Assembly: GCA_038147195.1 (NCBI GenBank)
Contig: JAYQTB010000004.1
Coordinates: 1,116,001-1,180,000 of the forward strand
Origin: Eutrophocola salsuginis
GTDB taxonomy: Bacteria; Pseudomonadota; Gammaproteobacteria; Pseudomonadales; Pseudohongiellaceae
Direction of reading: 5' to 3'
Length of the DNA: 64,000 nt
The position numbers and the translations under genes are program-made. The notes under the pieces were generated by a model. That model was not told the DNA's origin, did not search any database, and saw only the letters and a list, made by a program, of their open reading frames with translations. This document shows, in pieces, positions 1 to 9,007 of this stretch. How positions within the stretch are numbered: position 1 is the first letter of the stretch; each line of letters begins with the position of its first letter.

Positions 1-248
1 ACAATGTCTACTTCGACACGTGCGTATACCACCAGAAGGGTATCGACATGCTGCTAAAAGTTATCGACAACAAGAACATCCTGTTTGCGTCTGAAATGGT
101 GGGCGCCGTTCGTGGTATTGACCCAGAAACAGGCCACTACTTTGATGATACCAGACGCTACATCGACAACGCCGAAATTTCAGATGAAGAGAAAGCGAAT
201 ATCTTCGAACATAACATACGCAAGGTGTTTCCGCGCCTCAAGAAATAG
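1..248 (+). CDS. 4-oxalomesaconate hydratase / amidohydrolase-2 family protein, 3' end only
   Basis: Open from the window edge (frame starts at base 3) to the TAA at 246-248, so about 81 C-terminal residues are visible and the start lies outside. The tail contains FDTCVYHQ, then FASEMVGAVRGIDP and a GHYFDDTRRYID segment, which matches the C-terminus I know from LigJ-type 4-oxalomesaconate hydratases of the protocatechuate 4,5-cleavage and gallate pathways (amidohydrolase-2 TIM barrel). LigJ hydrates 4-oxalomesaconate to 4-carboxy-4-hydroxy-2-oxoadipate. No other gene of that pathway lies in the window, so the role in aromatic-acid degradation is inferred from family resemblance. Metal-binding residues would be upstream and cannot be checked. 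Confidence 0.75.
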   Translation, partial: NVYFDTCVYHQKGIDMLLKVIDNKNILFASEMVGAVRGIDPETGHYFDDTRRYIDNAEISDEEKANIFEHNIRKVFPRLKK

Positions 249-372
249 TGAACTGTGCAAGGCGTAGCGTTGGAAGCTAGGGCGGTGCATGCCTCTCTGC
301 CTGGCTGGGAGCCCATGCCTTCCACATGAACGGTTAGCGAGAAGCCCCTCCCTTCTGGCATAATTCCGCCGA

Positions 373-1134
373 ATGAACATGGCTTTCCCACAACTCAGGC
401 ACTTGTTATTTCTTGCTTTTTTTGCAGCGTACGGGCTTATCAGCCCAAGGCTGTTTGCAGGCCAGATTTCTATTGCCGTAGCCAATGATTTCGATTTCAC
501 GCTGGAAGAATTGACGCGGGAATTTGAAAGCTATTCTGATCACGACGTAAAAATCGTACCCGGGCCCAGTAGCCGTCACTACGGACAGATAATGAACGGT
601 GCCGGTTACGACATATTTCTGTCCGATGAGACATCACGAACCGAAATACTCGAAACTGAAAATAAAACGATACTAGGCTCACGTTTCACTTATGCAATTA
701 GCCGGCTGGTGCTCTGGAGTGTCGACAACCGTCACCTGGATTCGGAAGTATTGAGAGAAAAAAACTTCCACCTGCTAGCCCTGACGAATCCTCGACTCTC
801 CGCCTACGGCAGAGCGGCACAGGAAACATTGGAAACGCTATCCTTGTGGGACAGCCTGCAGGACAAGTTAGTGTTCGGGGAAAACGTGGGGCAAACCTAC
901 CAGTTTGCGATTAGCGGAGATACCGATCTAGCTCTCATAGCCTTATCCCAGATCGTTTATGGACAATACATGCAGGCGGGTAGTTACTGGCTCATTCCTG
1001 ATGCCTGGTACACCCCCATCGAGCTGCAGGGTGTACTGCTAACCGAAAATCCGGCAGCACGTGAGTTTCTCGACTATATGCAGAGTGACCAGGCCCGCCA
1101 GATTATCCAGGGCAACGGTTTTAGCGTACCCTGA
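373..1134 (+). CDS. modA: Molybdate ABC transporter, periplasmic substrate-binding protein ModA
   Basis: 253 residues, the usual ModA size. An N-terminal signal peptide (hydrophobic stretch LLFLAFFAAYGL, about residues 11-30) sends it to the periplasm, where it binds molybdate or tungstate and delivers it to ModB. After the signal comes the type II binding-protein fold; the PGPSSRHYGQI segment corresponds to the oxyanion-binding loop (usually SSGKLYAQI), and GYDIFLSDE to the conserved domain-1 strand. The stop overlaps the modB start (TGATG, base 1134), so modABC is translationally coupled. Demand for molybdenum is explained by the formate dehydrogenase, mobA and fdhD elsewhere in the window. 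No clear ModE-type box is visible upstream. Confidence 0.9.
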   Translation: MNMAFPQLRHLLFLAFFAAYGLISPRLFAGQISIAVANDFDFTLEELTREFESYSDHDVKIVPGPSSRHYGQIMNGAGYDIFLSDETSRTEILETENKTILGSRFTYAISRLVLWSVDNRHLDSEVLREKNFHLLALTNPRLSAYGRAAQETLETLSLWDSLQDKLVFGENVGQTYQFAISGDTDLALIALSQIVYGQYMQAGSYWLIPDAWYTPIELQGVLLTENPAAREFLDYMQSDQARQIIQGNGFSVP

Positions 1135-1802
1135 TGCTCACCGCTACCGACCTAGCCGCTCTATTCCTCACGCTCAGGCTCGCCCTGCTCTCGACATTTT
1201 TACTGTTACTGCTTGGCACACCTGCAGCCTGGTGGCTTGCACGTTCTAAGTGGCGCTATAAATTCCTGCTGGAAGCGCTGGTGGCCCTGCCGTTGGTTTT
1301 ACCCCCCACCGTGCTAGGTTTCTACCTCCTGATTTTTCTTGGGGCTAACGGCCCTTTGGCCATATTTGGAGCCGATACCCTCGCCTTTAGCTTTTCCGGA
1401 CTGGTTATCGGTTCCGTCGTGTACTCCATGCCGTTCGTCATTCAGCCATTGCAGGACGCTTTCCAAGCGGTCGGCAGACGCCCCCTAGAGGTGGCGGCAA
1501 CACTCGGCGCCTCGCCCCGGGATCGATTCCTGACTATTGCCCTGCCCCTTGCTAGACCAGGCTTTATCACGGCCGCTGTGCTCGGGTTTGCTCACACCAT
1601 TGGTGAATTCGGCGTCGTATTAATGATCGGAGGCAATATTCCTGGTCGCACGCAGGTACTCTCTATCGCTATCTACGATCACGTGGAAAGTCTGGAATAT
1701 GCAAGCGCACATCTACTAGCCGGCGGGCTGATACTGCTGTCGTTCCTGATGCTCGCCGCAGTTTATGGTGCCAATGGCCGATTTAGGGTGGCCAGGTTAT
1801 GA
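1134..1802 (+). CDS. modB: Molybdate ABC transporter permease ModB
   Basis: 222 residues, normal for ModB. Hydrophobic segments recur throughout, consistent with a five- or six-helix inner-membrane permease of the BPD_transp_1 fold. The cytoplasmic EAA-like loop that docks onto the ATPase is visible at about residues 119-138 (EVAATLGASPRDRFLTIALP), ending in the conserved ALP-x-ARPG. The last part contains the family signature GEFGVVLMIGGNIPG. It forms the membrane channel with ModC and receives molybdate from ModA. The start overlaps the modA stop by one base, and the end overlaps the modC start by four bases (ATGA). Confidence 0.93.
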   Translation: MLTATDLAALFLTLRLALLSTFLLLLLGTPAAWWLARSKWRYKFLLEALVALPLVLPPTVLGFYLLIFLGANGPLAIFGADTLAFSFSGLVIGSVVYSMPFVIQPLQDAFQAVGRRPLEVAATLGASPRDRFLTIALPLARPGFITAAVLGFAHTIGEFGVVLMIGGNIPGRTQVLSIAIYDHVESLEYASAHLLAGGLILLSFLMLAAVYGANGRFRVARL

Positions 1803-2866
1803 CCATCTCAGCCAGATTCTCTCTCACTCGCGACACCTTCACCCTCAACGTGGATCTCAATTTGCCCGCCAGCGGCATCACGGCAGTATTCGGACCCTCC
1901 GGGAGCGGCAAGACTACGCTGCTGCGGGCGATAGCTGGTCTCGAACATATCCCGAATGCGCAAATTAGCTTCCAGGGACATACCTGGCAGGATGACAGGA
2001 TATTTGTCCCTACGCACCTGCGCCGTCTCGGCTACGTCTTTCAGCAATCAAGCCTATTTCCCCACCTGACAGTACGCGGGAATCTTGAGTTTGGCTTGCG
2101 AAGGGTACCGGCAGACAGGAGGCGTATTAATCTTGATGATGCAGTCGACCTGCTAGGTATAGGAACACTCCTAGAGCGTGATCCGCTTACCCTGTCAGGA
2201 GGCGAGCAGCAGCGCGTCGCTATCGCGCGCACACTTGTAACCAGCCCACGACTGCTGCTAATGGATGAACCGCTATCTTCACTGGATCAAAAGCGCAAGC
2301 TTGAGATACTACCTTATCTAGAAACTCTGCACCGGGAGCTTGCCCTGCCGGTTCTGTATGTCAGTCATGCCACCGATGAGGTGGCACGTCTGGCTGATGA
2401 ACTCGTGATTTTGCGCAACGGTAGCATCATGGGTAGCGGGCCCATACAGCAAATGCTGACCCGTCTCGATCTGCCACTCGCACACCGAGGCGACGCTGAA
2501 ACCATTCTCCGCGCAATTGTTAGACGGCTAGATGACAACTTTGGCCTGGCACACCTCCAGGCGAGCGATAACGAGTTCATCGTGGCCAGCGCGGGTCTAA
2601 AAGTAGGAGCAGAAGTGCGACTTAGGATATATGCAAACGATGTCAGCCTCACCCTCGAAAGGCAACGGAACACATCCATACAGAATATTTTTCCAGTTAC
2701 GGTGGCAGAAACCGTGGCAGAAGGCGGCGCCCAAGCCATGGTAAAGGTGATGCTGGGTGACAATCCCCTGCTGGTCAGGGTGACACAAAAATCAGTAACC
2801 GAGCTACGTATTGCAGCCGGAAGGCAACTATACGCCCAGGTCAAGGGTGTCGCGGTCCTTGCGTGA
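1799..2866 (+). CDS. modC: Molybdate ABC transporter ATP-binding protein ModC
   Basis: 355 residues. Walker A GPSGSGKTT lies near residues 32-40, the ABC signature LSGGEQQRVAIARTL near 130-145 and Walker B LLLMDEPLSSLD just after. The last roughly 70 residues form a TOBE/molybdopterin-binding domain (NDVSLTLERQRNTSIQNIF), which binds molybdate on the regulatory side and distinguishes ModC from other ABC ATPases. It powers import through ModB. Last gene of the modABC operon: its stop is followed 28 bp later by a strong bidirectional terminator. Confidence 0.94.
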   Translation: MTISARFSLTRDTFTLNVDLNLPASGITAVFGPSGSGKTTLLRAIAGLEHIPNAQISFQGHTWQDDRIFVPTHLRRLGYVFQQSSLFPHLTVRGNLEFGLRRVPADRRRINLDDAVDLLGIGTLLERDPLTLSGGEQQRVAIARTLVTSPRLLLMDEPLSSLDQKRKLEILPYLETLHRELALPVLYVSHATDEVARLADELVILRNGSIMGSGPIQQMLTRLDLPLAHRGDAETILRAIVRRLDDNFGLAHLQASDNEFIVASAGLKVGAEVRLRIYANDVSLTLERQRNTSIQNIFPVTVAETVAEGGAQAMVKVMLGDNPLLVRVTQKSVTELRIAAGRQLYAQVKGVAVLA

Positions 2867-2894
2867 TTACAATTTTAGAAAATACACAGGCAAA

Positions 2895-2920
2895 AAAAGG
2901 AGGACCTGAGTCCTCCTTTT
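2895..2920. terminator. Bidirectional rho-independent terminator between modC and a TonB receptor
   Basis: An 11-bp perfect stem (AAAAGGAGGAC / GTCCTCCTTTT) with the four-base loop CTGA, an A-run on the left and a T-rich run on the right. It serves both the modABC operon (+) and the convergent TonB-dependent receptor gene (-), whose stop lies at 2935. Confidence 0.9.
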
Positions 2921-2934
2921 CTTTTTACCCGTTT

Positions 2935-5451
2935 TTAGAAGCGGGTTGAGAAAGAAACACCGTACTCACGCGGGCGGTCGACAGTAGCGAAGTCAAACTG
3001 CCAAACACCATGCATGAATCCAGAGTTAAAGTTGTACTCATCTGTCAGGTTGTTGCCCCAGAGTGTAATCTGGTAGCTGTCGTCTGCAGGAGTCCATACT
3101 GCACGCGCGTTGGTCATCCATATATCACCTGCAGGTGATTCTGACACCAGGCCCTGGAAGTTCTGGCGCAGTTCCAGTGTTGATGCACGCCAGTAGCTGT
3201 CCCAGTAGTTAGTCTGGATACGAGCCATCAGGTTGCCACCAAACACGTTGCCAAACTCGTACTCTGCGCTAAACATGTAAGTTTTGTCAGGGGCACGGGC
3301 AAACTCTGAATCCTTGGGCAGCGGCGCACCAGGGTTGATGCTGGTGTACTGAGTGTCCAGGAATCCAAGGTTAGCAACCAATGTCAGGCGATCAGTTGGC
3401 ACATAAGTCAACTCAAACTCTAGACCTTGAGCGTTGCCATTTGCTGTGTTCTGCAATACCAGCTCAGTGGCTTCAGTACCAGAAACACGGTCAATAACCG
3501 TGCCGAGGTACTGGATACCAATCCAGTCAGTATCAAAGTAGGTGACGTTGGCACGCAGCGCACCATCCAGCAAATCTGCACGCAGACCCAGTTCCCAGTT
3601 CTCGATCATTTCGGGATCATAGAAGATCTCGACAGGACCAAGGCTATCCTCGTACTGTGAAACACCGCCTGAGTTGAACCCTTCACTGTAACCTGCGTAA
3701 ATCATGACGTTGTCGGCAAGATCATAGGAGGTAGCGAAACGCCATGTGTCGGCTTCGAAGCTGGTCGGGTTAAAGACGTCGAAGGTGCCGGCAACAGCCC
3801 TGCCACGATCGGCAAATGCTGTGTTCAGTTCACCCGGATGCCCTTCGATGACGCCAGCGGCCTTCTGTGCAGCAAAATGTGCTGGCGACATAACGATACC
3901 GACGTTGTCTTGCTGATGACGACGGAATCCAACAGTCACATCCCATTTGTCGTTTACGTAGTACGTCAGTTCGCCGAAGAACGCATCGCCGTCCTGTGTC
4001 TGGCCATTAAGACGGTCTGAGGCGTTACTTGCAGAACCAGGGCCAGCAAACGCGTGTGGCCAACCCCAACCGGCTGCAAAGGGAGCGCCGATAATGTTAC
4101 CCAGCCAACCACAAGGCTGTGGCCATACATCGCCAGGGAAAGTCAGGCCACGGTCAGATGGCTTGTCATTACATTCCGGATGCGCAAGCACATCATCCCA
4201 GTTCAGGGACTGCACGGTGCCGTTATCGTCAGAAGCAAAGCTCCAGTCTGCAGAGCCCCACTCAACACCGCGGTTACGATTTTCTTGTTCCCAAGAATAG
4301 TAACCAACTACATAGTCAACCTTGTCATTGAACAAGGTGCCGGTAAGCTGAAGCTCATGGCTGTCCAGATCCAGCTTGGTTACGTTGTAGTTAACGAAGA
4401 AGTTGTATTCTGAACCGCCCCAGTCATTGTAAACACCGGCATCATTGATAGTCCTGCCGTACATGTACTTCAGGTGGTGGTTTTCATTAATATCCCAGTC
4501 ACCATGGAAAGTGGTCTGGGTCAGGTACTGCTCGTTAGGAACGCTGGAGGAAAGGCGACTTTCATAACGTCCAAGCATACCACCCGGGTAACCAGCCTGA
4601 GCATATTTAGGGTTAAACTTACCGCCACTGGCTATGTCTACGGCCCGTGCGATACCCATCTGGAAGCCCTGGACATTGGCAACGTTGTAGTCGATACGCG
4701 ACTGTACACGAGCCTGCTGACCAACCTGGTCATCTTCCTGATGAATCAATCGGAAGCTCAAGGAATCAGTTGGAGTCCAAAGGATGTCACCGCGGAAAAC
4801 CGCGCTATCCTGCCAGCCGGCATTGATGCCAGTTGTCAATGACTTAACCCAGCCGTCCTGATCGTAGCTGCCTACTGTCCACTTGGTGCGCAGGTTATCA
4901 CCCAGTGGTATATCTGCGGACAACATCAGGTCGCGGCGGTCCAGGTTGCCGGCACCGACGCTCATGTTCACACCGAATTCTTCAGCTGGCAGCCTTGAAT
5001 GCATGTGGATAGATCCACCGGTTGAGTCACGACCGTAGAGTGTTCCCTGAGGCCCACGCAGAACTTCTACACGATCTAGCTCGACGAAGTCACGAGTCAG
5101 AAGGCCGTTGCTGGAAACCTGCCAGATACCATCGATGTAGACGCCTACATTAGGAATACCGCGCATGTAGAAGGAACCTGATGTAGTGCCACCATTTCCG
5201 CCTGCAATGAGAACGTTTGGAACGACACCTGTCAGATCTTCCAGGTTTTCAATGTTTTGGTTCTGAAGGCTCTCGCCAGTCAGTGCCGTAACGGCCAGAG
5301 GTACATCCTGGACGTCAGTTTCACGGCGGGTTGCCGTGATGATGATTTCTTCGAGGGCCGATTCACCCTGCGCTATCGCAGACTCGGCGACAAAGCCAGC
5401 CTGAGAGGCCAGTGCAGCAAGCATGGCCATTTTCATTTTGGTAAATTTCAT
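2935..5451 (-). CDS. TonB-dependent outer-membrane receptor (paralogue 1)
   Basis: 838 residues. Signal peptide about 1-27 (ends SAIAQ), then a plug domain with the region EEIIITATRRETDVQDVPLA and the plug motif VEVLRGPQGTLYGRDSTGG near 130-150, then a long beta-barrel ending in the outer-membrane signature REYGVSFSTRF with terminal Phe. It would import a bulky substrate across the outer membrane using TonB-ExbBD energy. The plug is of the CirA/catecholate-receptor-like kind common in marine and sphingomonad-like bacteria, so the ligand cannot be told and need not be iron. It closely resembles the receptor at 6497-9007 in order of motifs and length. Its own promoter and a structured 130-base leader lie upstream. 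Confidence 0.93.
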   Translation of the reverse strand: MKFTKMKMAMLAALASQAGFVAESAIAQGESALEEIIITATRRETDVQDVPLAVTALTGESLQNQNIENLEDLTGVVPNVLIAGGNGGTTSGSFYMRGIPNVGVYIDGIWQVSSNGLLTRDFVELDRVEVLRGPQGTLYGRDSTGGSIHMHSRLPAEEFGVNMSVGAGNLDRRDLMLSADIPLGDNLRTKWTVGSYDQDGWVKSLTTGINAGWQDSAVFRGDILWTPTDSLSFRLIHQEDDQVGQQARVQSRIDYNVANVQGFQMGIARAVDIASGGKFNPKYAQAGYPGGMLGRYESRLSSSVPNEQYLTQTTFHGDWDINENHHLKYMYGRTINDAGVYNDWGGSEYNFFVNYNVTKLDLDSHELQLTGTLFNDKVDYVVGYYSWEQENRNRGVEWGSADWSFASDDNGTVQSLNWDDVLAHPECNDKPSDRGLTFPGDVWPQPCGWLGNIIGAPFAAGWGWPHAFAGPGSASNASDRLNGQTQDGDAFFGELTYYVNDKWDVTVGFRRHQQDNVGIVMSPAHFAAQKAAGVIEGHPGELNTAFADRGRAVAGTFDVFNPTSFEADTWRFATSYDLADNVMIYAGYSEGFNSGGVSQYEDSLGPVEIFYDPEMIENWELGLRADLLDGALRANVTYFDTDWIGIQYLGTVIDRVSGTEATELVLQNTANGNAQGLEFELTYVPTDRLTLVANLGFLDTQYTSINPGAPLPKDSEFARAPDKTYMFSAEYEFGNVFGGNLMARIQTNYWDSYWRASTLELRQNFQGLVSESPAGDIWMTNARAVWTPADDSYQITLWGNNLTDEYNFNSGFMHGVWQFDFATVDRPREYGVSFSTRF

Positions 5452-5505
5452 GAATTTCCCTTTTTTTGGTATTGAAACAACTAGAAACTAGAACTAATTC
5501 ATGTC

Positions 5506-5569
5506 TGTGGTTTATACAGCCAACGTTTATCGAACGTTGCTTAGCTTAATTTTCAGGTAGTAAACCACA
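5506..5569 (-). promoter_or_regulatory. Nested inverted repeats in the 5' leader of TonB receptor 1
   Basis: In the transcribed leader an outer 9-bp inverted repeat (TGTGGTTTA at 5506-5514 with TAAACCACA at 5561-5569) encloses an inner hairpin AACGTT-TATCG-AACGTT (5522-5538) flanked by further GC pairs. No U-run follows, so it is not a typical terminator. It may be an RNA regulatory structure or a protein site; that is inference. Confidence 0.45.
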
Positions 5570-5581
5570 AAACAACGCTAC

Positions 5582-5610
5582 ACCTTACCCATTTAGTGCA
5601 CATTGGTCAA
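5582..5610 (-). promoter_or_regulatory. Sigma-70-like promoter of TonB receptor 1
   Basis: On the minus strand TTGACC (5605-5610), a 17-base spacer, then TAAGGT (5582-5587). The paralogous receptor has the same TTGACC-17-TAAAAG arrangement, and in both cases the -10 box lies about 130 bases before the start codon, which supports the call. Confidence 0.55.
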
Positions 5611-5694
5611 CCCCAGCCAGCCGTCATTTGTATGCGTAAAGCCGTTGAATTGATAGGGTATTTTATTAATTGATCTTAAGTATTGCTGGATCTG

Positions 5695-6234
5695 CTATTG
5701 ATTCTTGGAATCAATCTCTAACAAATCTTCAGCTAATCGTTGCTGGACTATCTGTAATCTTTTATTCGCCAGTGACCAATCTGGCTCGTATTCAAGCGCC
5801 AACTGGTATTCTCTTTGAGCAATCAGGTCGTTTCCCAACCTTTCGTATGTCATGCCCATGTTATAGTGAGCAAAATGCAGCTGTTTAAGCCCAAATCCGA
5901 GAGATGACTCGTAATCATTTAGCGCCTCGGCATAATTTCGCATCATAAAGTAGGAATTACCCCGATTGATGAAGAATTCCGGGGTTGATGGCCGCAATTC
6001 AATAGCCATATTGTAATCATTCATTGCTTCGTCGTAATTATTCAAGGCGGCATGCACGATACCGCGATTGGCAAGGGTAGCCGCCCTGTCCTTTATGCTG
6101 AGCCTGCCTGAGTATTCTAGGGTGTAATCACACGCCTCCAGAAGGCTACGGCCTACTCCTGGGAGGTTACTCGCGGCCATTTCCGCGTTCATGTAACATT
6201 CCTGGGCCTTCTGACCGCCGCCGAGAACCATCAT
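5695..6234 (-). CDS. Exported tetratricopeptide-repeat protein
   Basis: 179 residues from the first ATG, with TPR-type helical repeats at roughly residues 45-160 (for example RAATLANRGIVHAALNNYDE and FINRGNSYFMMRNYAEALND). From the ATG it has no signal peptide, but 24 more in-frame codons up to an ATT at 6304-6306 encode a good one ending in LPGLLFAQA, with a Shine-Dalgarno AGAGG (6315-6319) 8 bases before the ATT. The real protein may therefore be about 203 residues and periplasmic. It lies between two paralogous TonB receptors on the same strand and is separated from the upstream one by a terminator, so it probably has its own promoter. TPR proteins scaffold partners; the partner here is unknown. 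Confidence 0.75.
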   Translation of the reverse strand: MMVLGGGQKAQECYMNAEMAASNLPGVGRSLLEACDYTLEYSGRLSIKDRAATLANRGIVHAALNNYDEAMNDYNMAIELRPSTPEFFINRGNSYFMMRNYAEALNDYESSLGFGLKQLHFAHYNMGMTYERLGNDLIAQREYQLALEYEPDWSLANKRLQIVQQRLAEDLLEIDSKNQ

Positions 6235-6436
6235 TGCCTGGGCAAACAGTAACCCCGGTAAGGAACAGCAGATAGTGCAGATAATTTGCGAATTACTAAT
6301 TTTAATGTCCAGTACCTCTTTTATATAGATACTGCTTTTTAGGGTTTCGACCGGGGCAAGACTTGCAGGCCTTGGAATAGAATGCTAACGCAACCTATAG
6401 TAATGACTTTCTATCTCACAGGATAGACCAAAAAAA

Positions 6437-6464
6437 ATGCCGGCAGTCTCACAACTGCCGGCAT
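6437..6464 (-). terminator. Rho-independent terminator of TonB receptor 2
   Basis: A 10-bp perfect stem ATGCCGGCAG / CTGCCGGCAT with an 8-base loop, followed on the minus strand by a T-run (the A-run at about 6430-6437). It sits 33 bases past the receptor stop and isolates it from the TPR gene. Confidence 0.88.
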
Positions 6465-6496
6465 CCTGTTTCATTACCCTGACGGGTCGCTACTGC

Positions 6497-9007
6497 TTAG
6501 AAGCGAACGGTCAGTGACGCACCGTACTCAGCAGGGCGTGACACGGTAGCGAAGTTGTAACCCCAGATACCGTGGAAGAAGCCCGAGTTCAGCATGTACT
6601 CGTCAGTAATGTTGGTGCCGAATACGGATACGGAGTAGTTGCCGTCAGCAGGCTGGTAAGTCATGCGTGCGTTGACAGTACCCCAGTCTCCGGATTCGTC
6701 GATACCAGCCGGTACCGGCCCGTTATTCTTAGGACCATACCAGTCCATACGCAGGAACGGCAGTGAGCGCCAGAAGCTATCCGTGTAGGAGTAGTCCACA
6801 CGGGTAACCAACGAAGCACCACTCTGCATGTCCCAGGTATACTGGGCACCGATGTTGTAGGTCAGGTCTGGTGCCTGAGCAAACTCGGTGCTGGTATCCA
6901 GGGAGAAGGTACCTTTGGCGATGTCGTCATAGCTGGTATCCAGCACGCCCACGTTCACGTTAATCATGAGGGCGTCTGTCGGCAGCCAGGTCATCTCAAG
7001 CTCGAAGCCGTCGGCGCTGGCCTTACCCACGTTGGTGGTAACCAGCTGCGGCAGCTCAGCACCGGTAGCCGGGTCACGCACGACACCAGCGTTCTGGATG
7101 TTCAGCCAGTCGGTCATGAAGTAGGTAGCGTTCACACGCAGCTGACCATCAAGCAGGTCAGCACGGATGCCAACCTCGGTGTTTTCCATGATCTGCGGAT
7201 CGTACGGGAAGAACACAACACCGACGCTGGTGGTCGTGCTGGATACGCCGCCTGAGTCGAATCCCTCGGAGTAGCTCAGGTAGCCCATGATGTCATCGGT
7301 GAACTGATACTGTAGAGCCGCCTTGTAGGTGGTCTCACTAAATGACACGACTGTGGGATTGCCTCTTTTCGAGCCTAGGAACGGATCGCCGTTGGTATAC
7401 AGGTTACCTTCTGGTGCGAGCGGCGCCGCATTAGGTGAGAGCGTATAATTTTGCGCTGAATTTTCTTGATCGTGGTAACGAATACCCAAAGTCAGATCCA
7501 ACTTATCAGTAAACGAGTAAGTGGCTTCGGCAAAGTAAGCAATACCATCCTGGTCGCCACCAGTCAGACGGTCATACGAGAAGTTAGGCAGAATGATTGC
7601 ATTTGCGACTACTTGACATGGTAAGAGACCATTTGGGTTTGTCGCAGGATTCAGCAAGTCAATACAACGTTGCGAAGCAAAAACATCATTTATATCCAGC
7701 TCAGGTGCTGCCTGACCGGGCAGTGTGCGGAACTCGTTGATGGCGTAACGCGCATCACGGTTAATTGCCTCCTGGTCCCAGTAGTACACGCCGACCATCC
7801 AGTTCAGGCGGTCATCCATCATCACGCCCGTGATTTGAATTTCCTCACTGAATACGTCAAGTTCACCGCGCAGGATATCTTCCACCAGCGTGTAGTCACT
7901 GTTTTCCCAGTCGACATTGATCTCGCGATCCTGTTGAGTCTGGGCCGTGATCGACTGGATTGAGATGTTGTCAGTAATATCCCAGGACATGTCGAGGGAG
8001 ATCTGGCTGCGATCGATGTAGGAAGGCATCGTTGCATTGGAGCGGCTTTCCCACCAACCTACTTTGCCGCCCGGATAACCGGCCTGGAAATTTTCGGGAG
8101 TGAACGCATCGTAGTTCAGTGTCACACCCCGCTTGGCGGCGCCCTCAACAGCCAGACCATAGAACTGTGCGGGAATGACACCCCAGGTCTGAACAGGAGC
8201 GTTGTTGTTCGCTGGGCCACCTGGTACATAGGCTGTGTCCCAGATACCATTCTGGATACGCGGCTCGTTCATCGCAACGGACTCTTTGTTGACAACGAGT
8301 CGAGCGGTGAAGTTATCAGCCGGTGTCCACAGGATGTCACCACGGATGGTGTCCTGATCGAGCATGCCATAGTCGATACCGGTGGTCAGACCGGTGATGA
8401 AACCATCACGGTAGAGGCTGGACGCCGTCCACTTGGTCAGGATGTTGTCAGTTATTGGGACATCCACAGAACCCTTGATGTCACGACGGTCGTAGGAACC
8501 CATGGTGGCGGTCATGCTGCCGCCCAGCTCCTCGCCAGGGCGGCGGGTCCACATACGAATCGCGCCACCGGTTGAGTCACGACCGTAGGTAGTTCCCTGA
8601 GGACCACGCAGTACTTCGATACGGTCCATGTCGACGAAATCGGAGACAAGCATGCCGTCAGTACCGATCTGCCACACACCGTCGATGTAGACGCCGACGT
8701 TAGGCAGACCGCGCACGCGGAACTGCGTGCCATAGGTACCGGCACCACCACCCTGGATGTTCAGGTTGGGAATGGTGTTACCGACGTCCTCGAGACTATC
8801 GAGGCCCTGTAATTCGAGTGTTTCGCCAGACAAGGCGACTATAGAGACCGGAACTTCCTGCAGATCCTGTTCACGACGCTGAGCCGTTACCACGATCTCC
8901 TCAAGTCCTCTTGCCTCCTGTGCCAATGCATACTGGCCGGGAACGGCGATGGCGCCGGTACCAGCAAGTGCGGATAGCACTGCTACCTTCATTTTGGACA
9001 GTTTCAT
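6497..9007 (-). CDS. TonB-dependent outer-membrane receptor (paralogue 2)
   Basis: 836 residues. Signal peptide about 1-29 (ends YALAQ), N-terminal EEIVVTAQRREQDLQEVPV, plug motif IEVLRGPQGTTYGRDSTGGA near 135-150, barrel closing with RPAEYGASLTVRF. It shares overall layout and many motifs with receptor 1 (838 aa), suggesting an ancient tandem duplication later separated by the TPR gene. It is an energy-coupled outer-membrane importer of unknown ligand. Bases 9000-9003 of the leader do not give an obvious strong ribosome site, but AGGGG lies about 9 bases before the ATG on the minus strand. Confidence 0.93.
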   Translation of the reverse strand: MKLSKMKVAVLSALAGTGAIAVPGQYALAQEARGLEEIVVTAQRREQDLQEVPVSIVALSGETLELQGLDSLEDVGNTIPNLNIQGGGAGTYGTQFRVRGLPNVGVYIDGVWQIGTDGMLVSDFVDMDRIEVLRGPQGTTYGRDSTGGAIRMWTRRPGEELGGSMTATMGSYDRRDIKGSVDVPITDNILTKWTASSLYRDGFITGLTTGIDYGMLDQDTIRGDILWTPADNFTARLVVNKESVAMNEPRIQNGIWDTAYVPGGPANNNAPVQTWGVIPAQFYGLAVEGAAKRGVTLNYDAFTPENFQAGYPGGKVGWWESRSNATMPSYIDRSQISLDMSWDITDNISIQSITAQTQQDREINVDWENSDYTLVEDILRGELDVFSEEIQITGVMMDDRLNWMVGVYYWDQEAINRDARYAINEFRTLPGQAAPELDINDVFASQRCIDLLNPATNPNGLLPCQVVANAIILPNFSYDRLTGGDQDGIAYFAEATYSFTDKLDLTLGIRYHDQENSAQNYTLSPNAAPLAPEGNLYTNGDPFLGSKRGNPTVVSFSETTYKAALQYQFTDDIMGYLSYSEGFDSGGVSSTTTSVGVVFFPYDPQIMENTEVGIRADLLDGQLRVNATYFMTDWLNIQNAGVVRDPATGAELPQLVTTNVGKASADGFELEMTWLPTDALMINVNVGVLDTSYDDIAKGTFSLDTSTEFAQAPDLTYNIGAQYTWDMQSGASLVTRVDYSYTDSFWRSLPFLRMDWYGPKNNGPVPAGIDESGDWGTVNARMTYQPADGNYSVSVFGTNITDEYMLNSGFFHGIWGYNFATVSRPAEYGASLTVRF

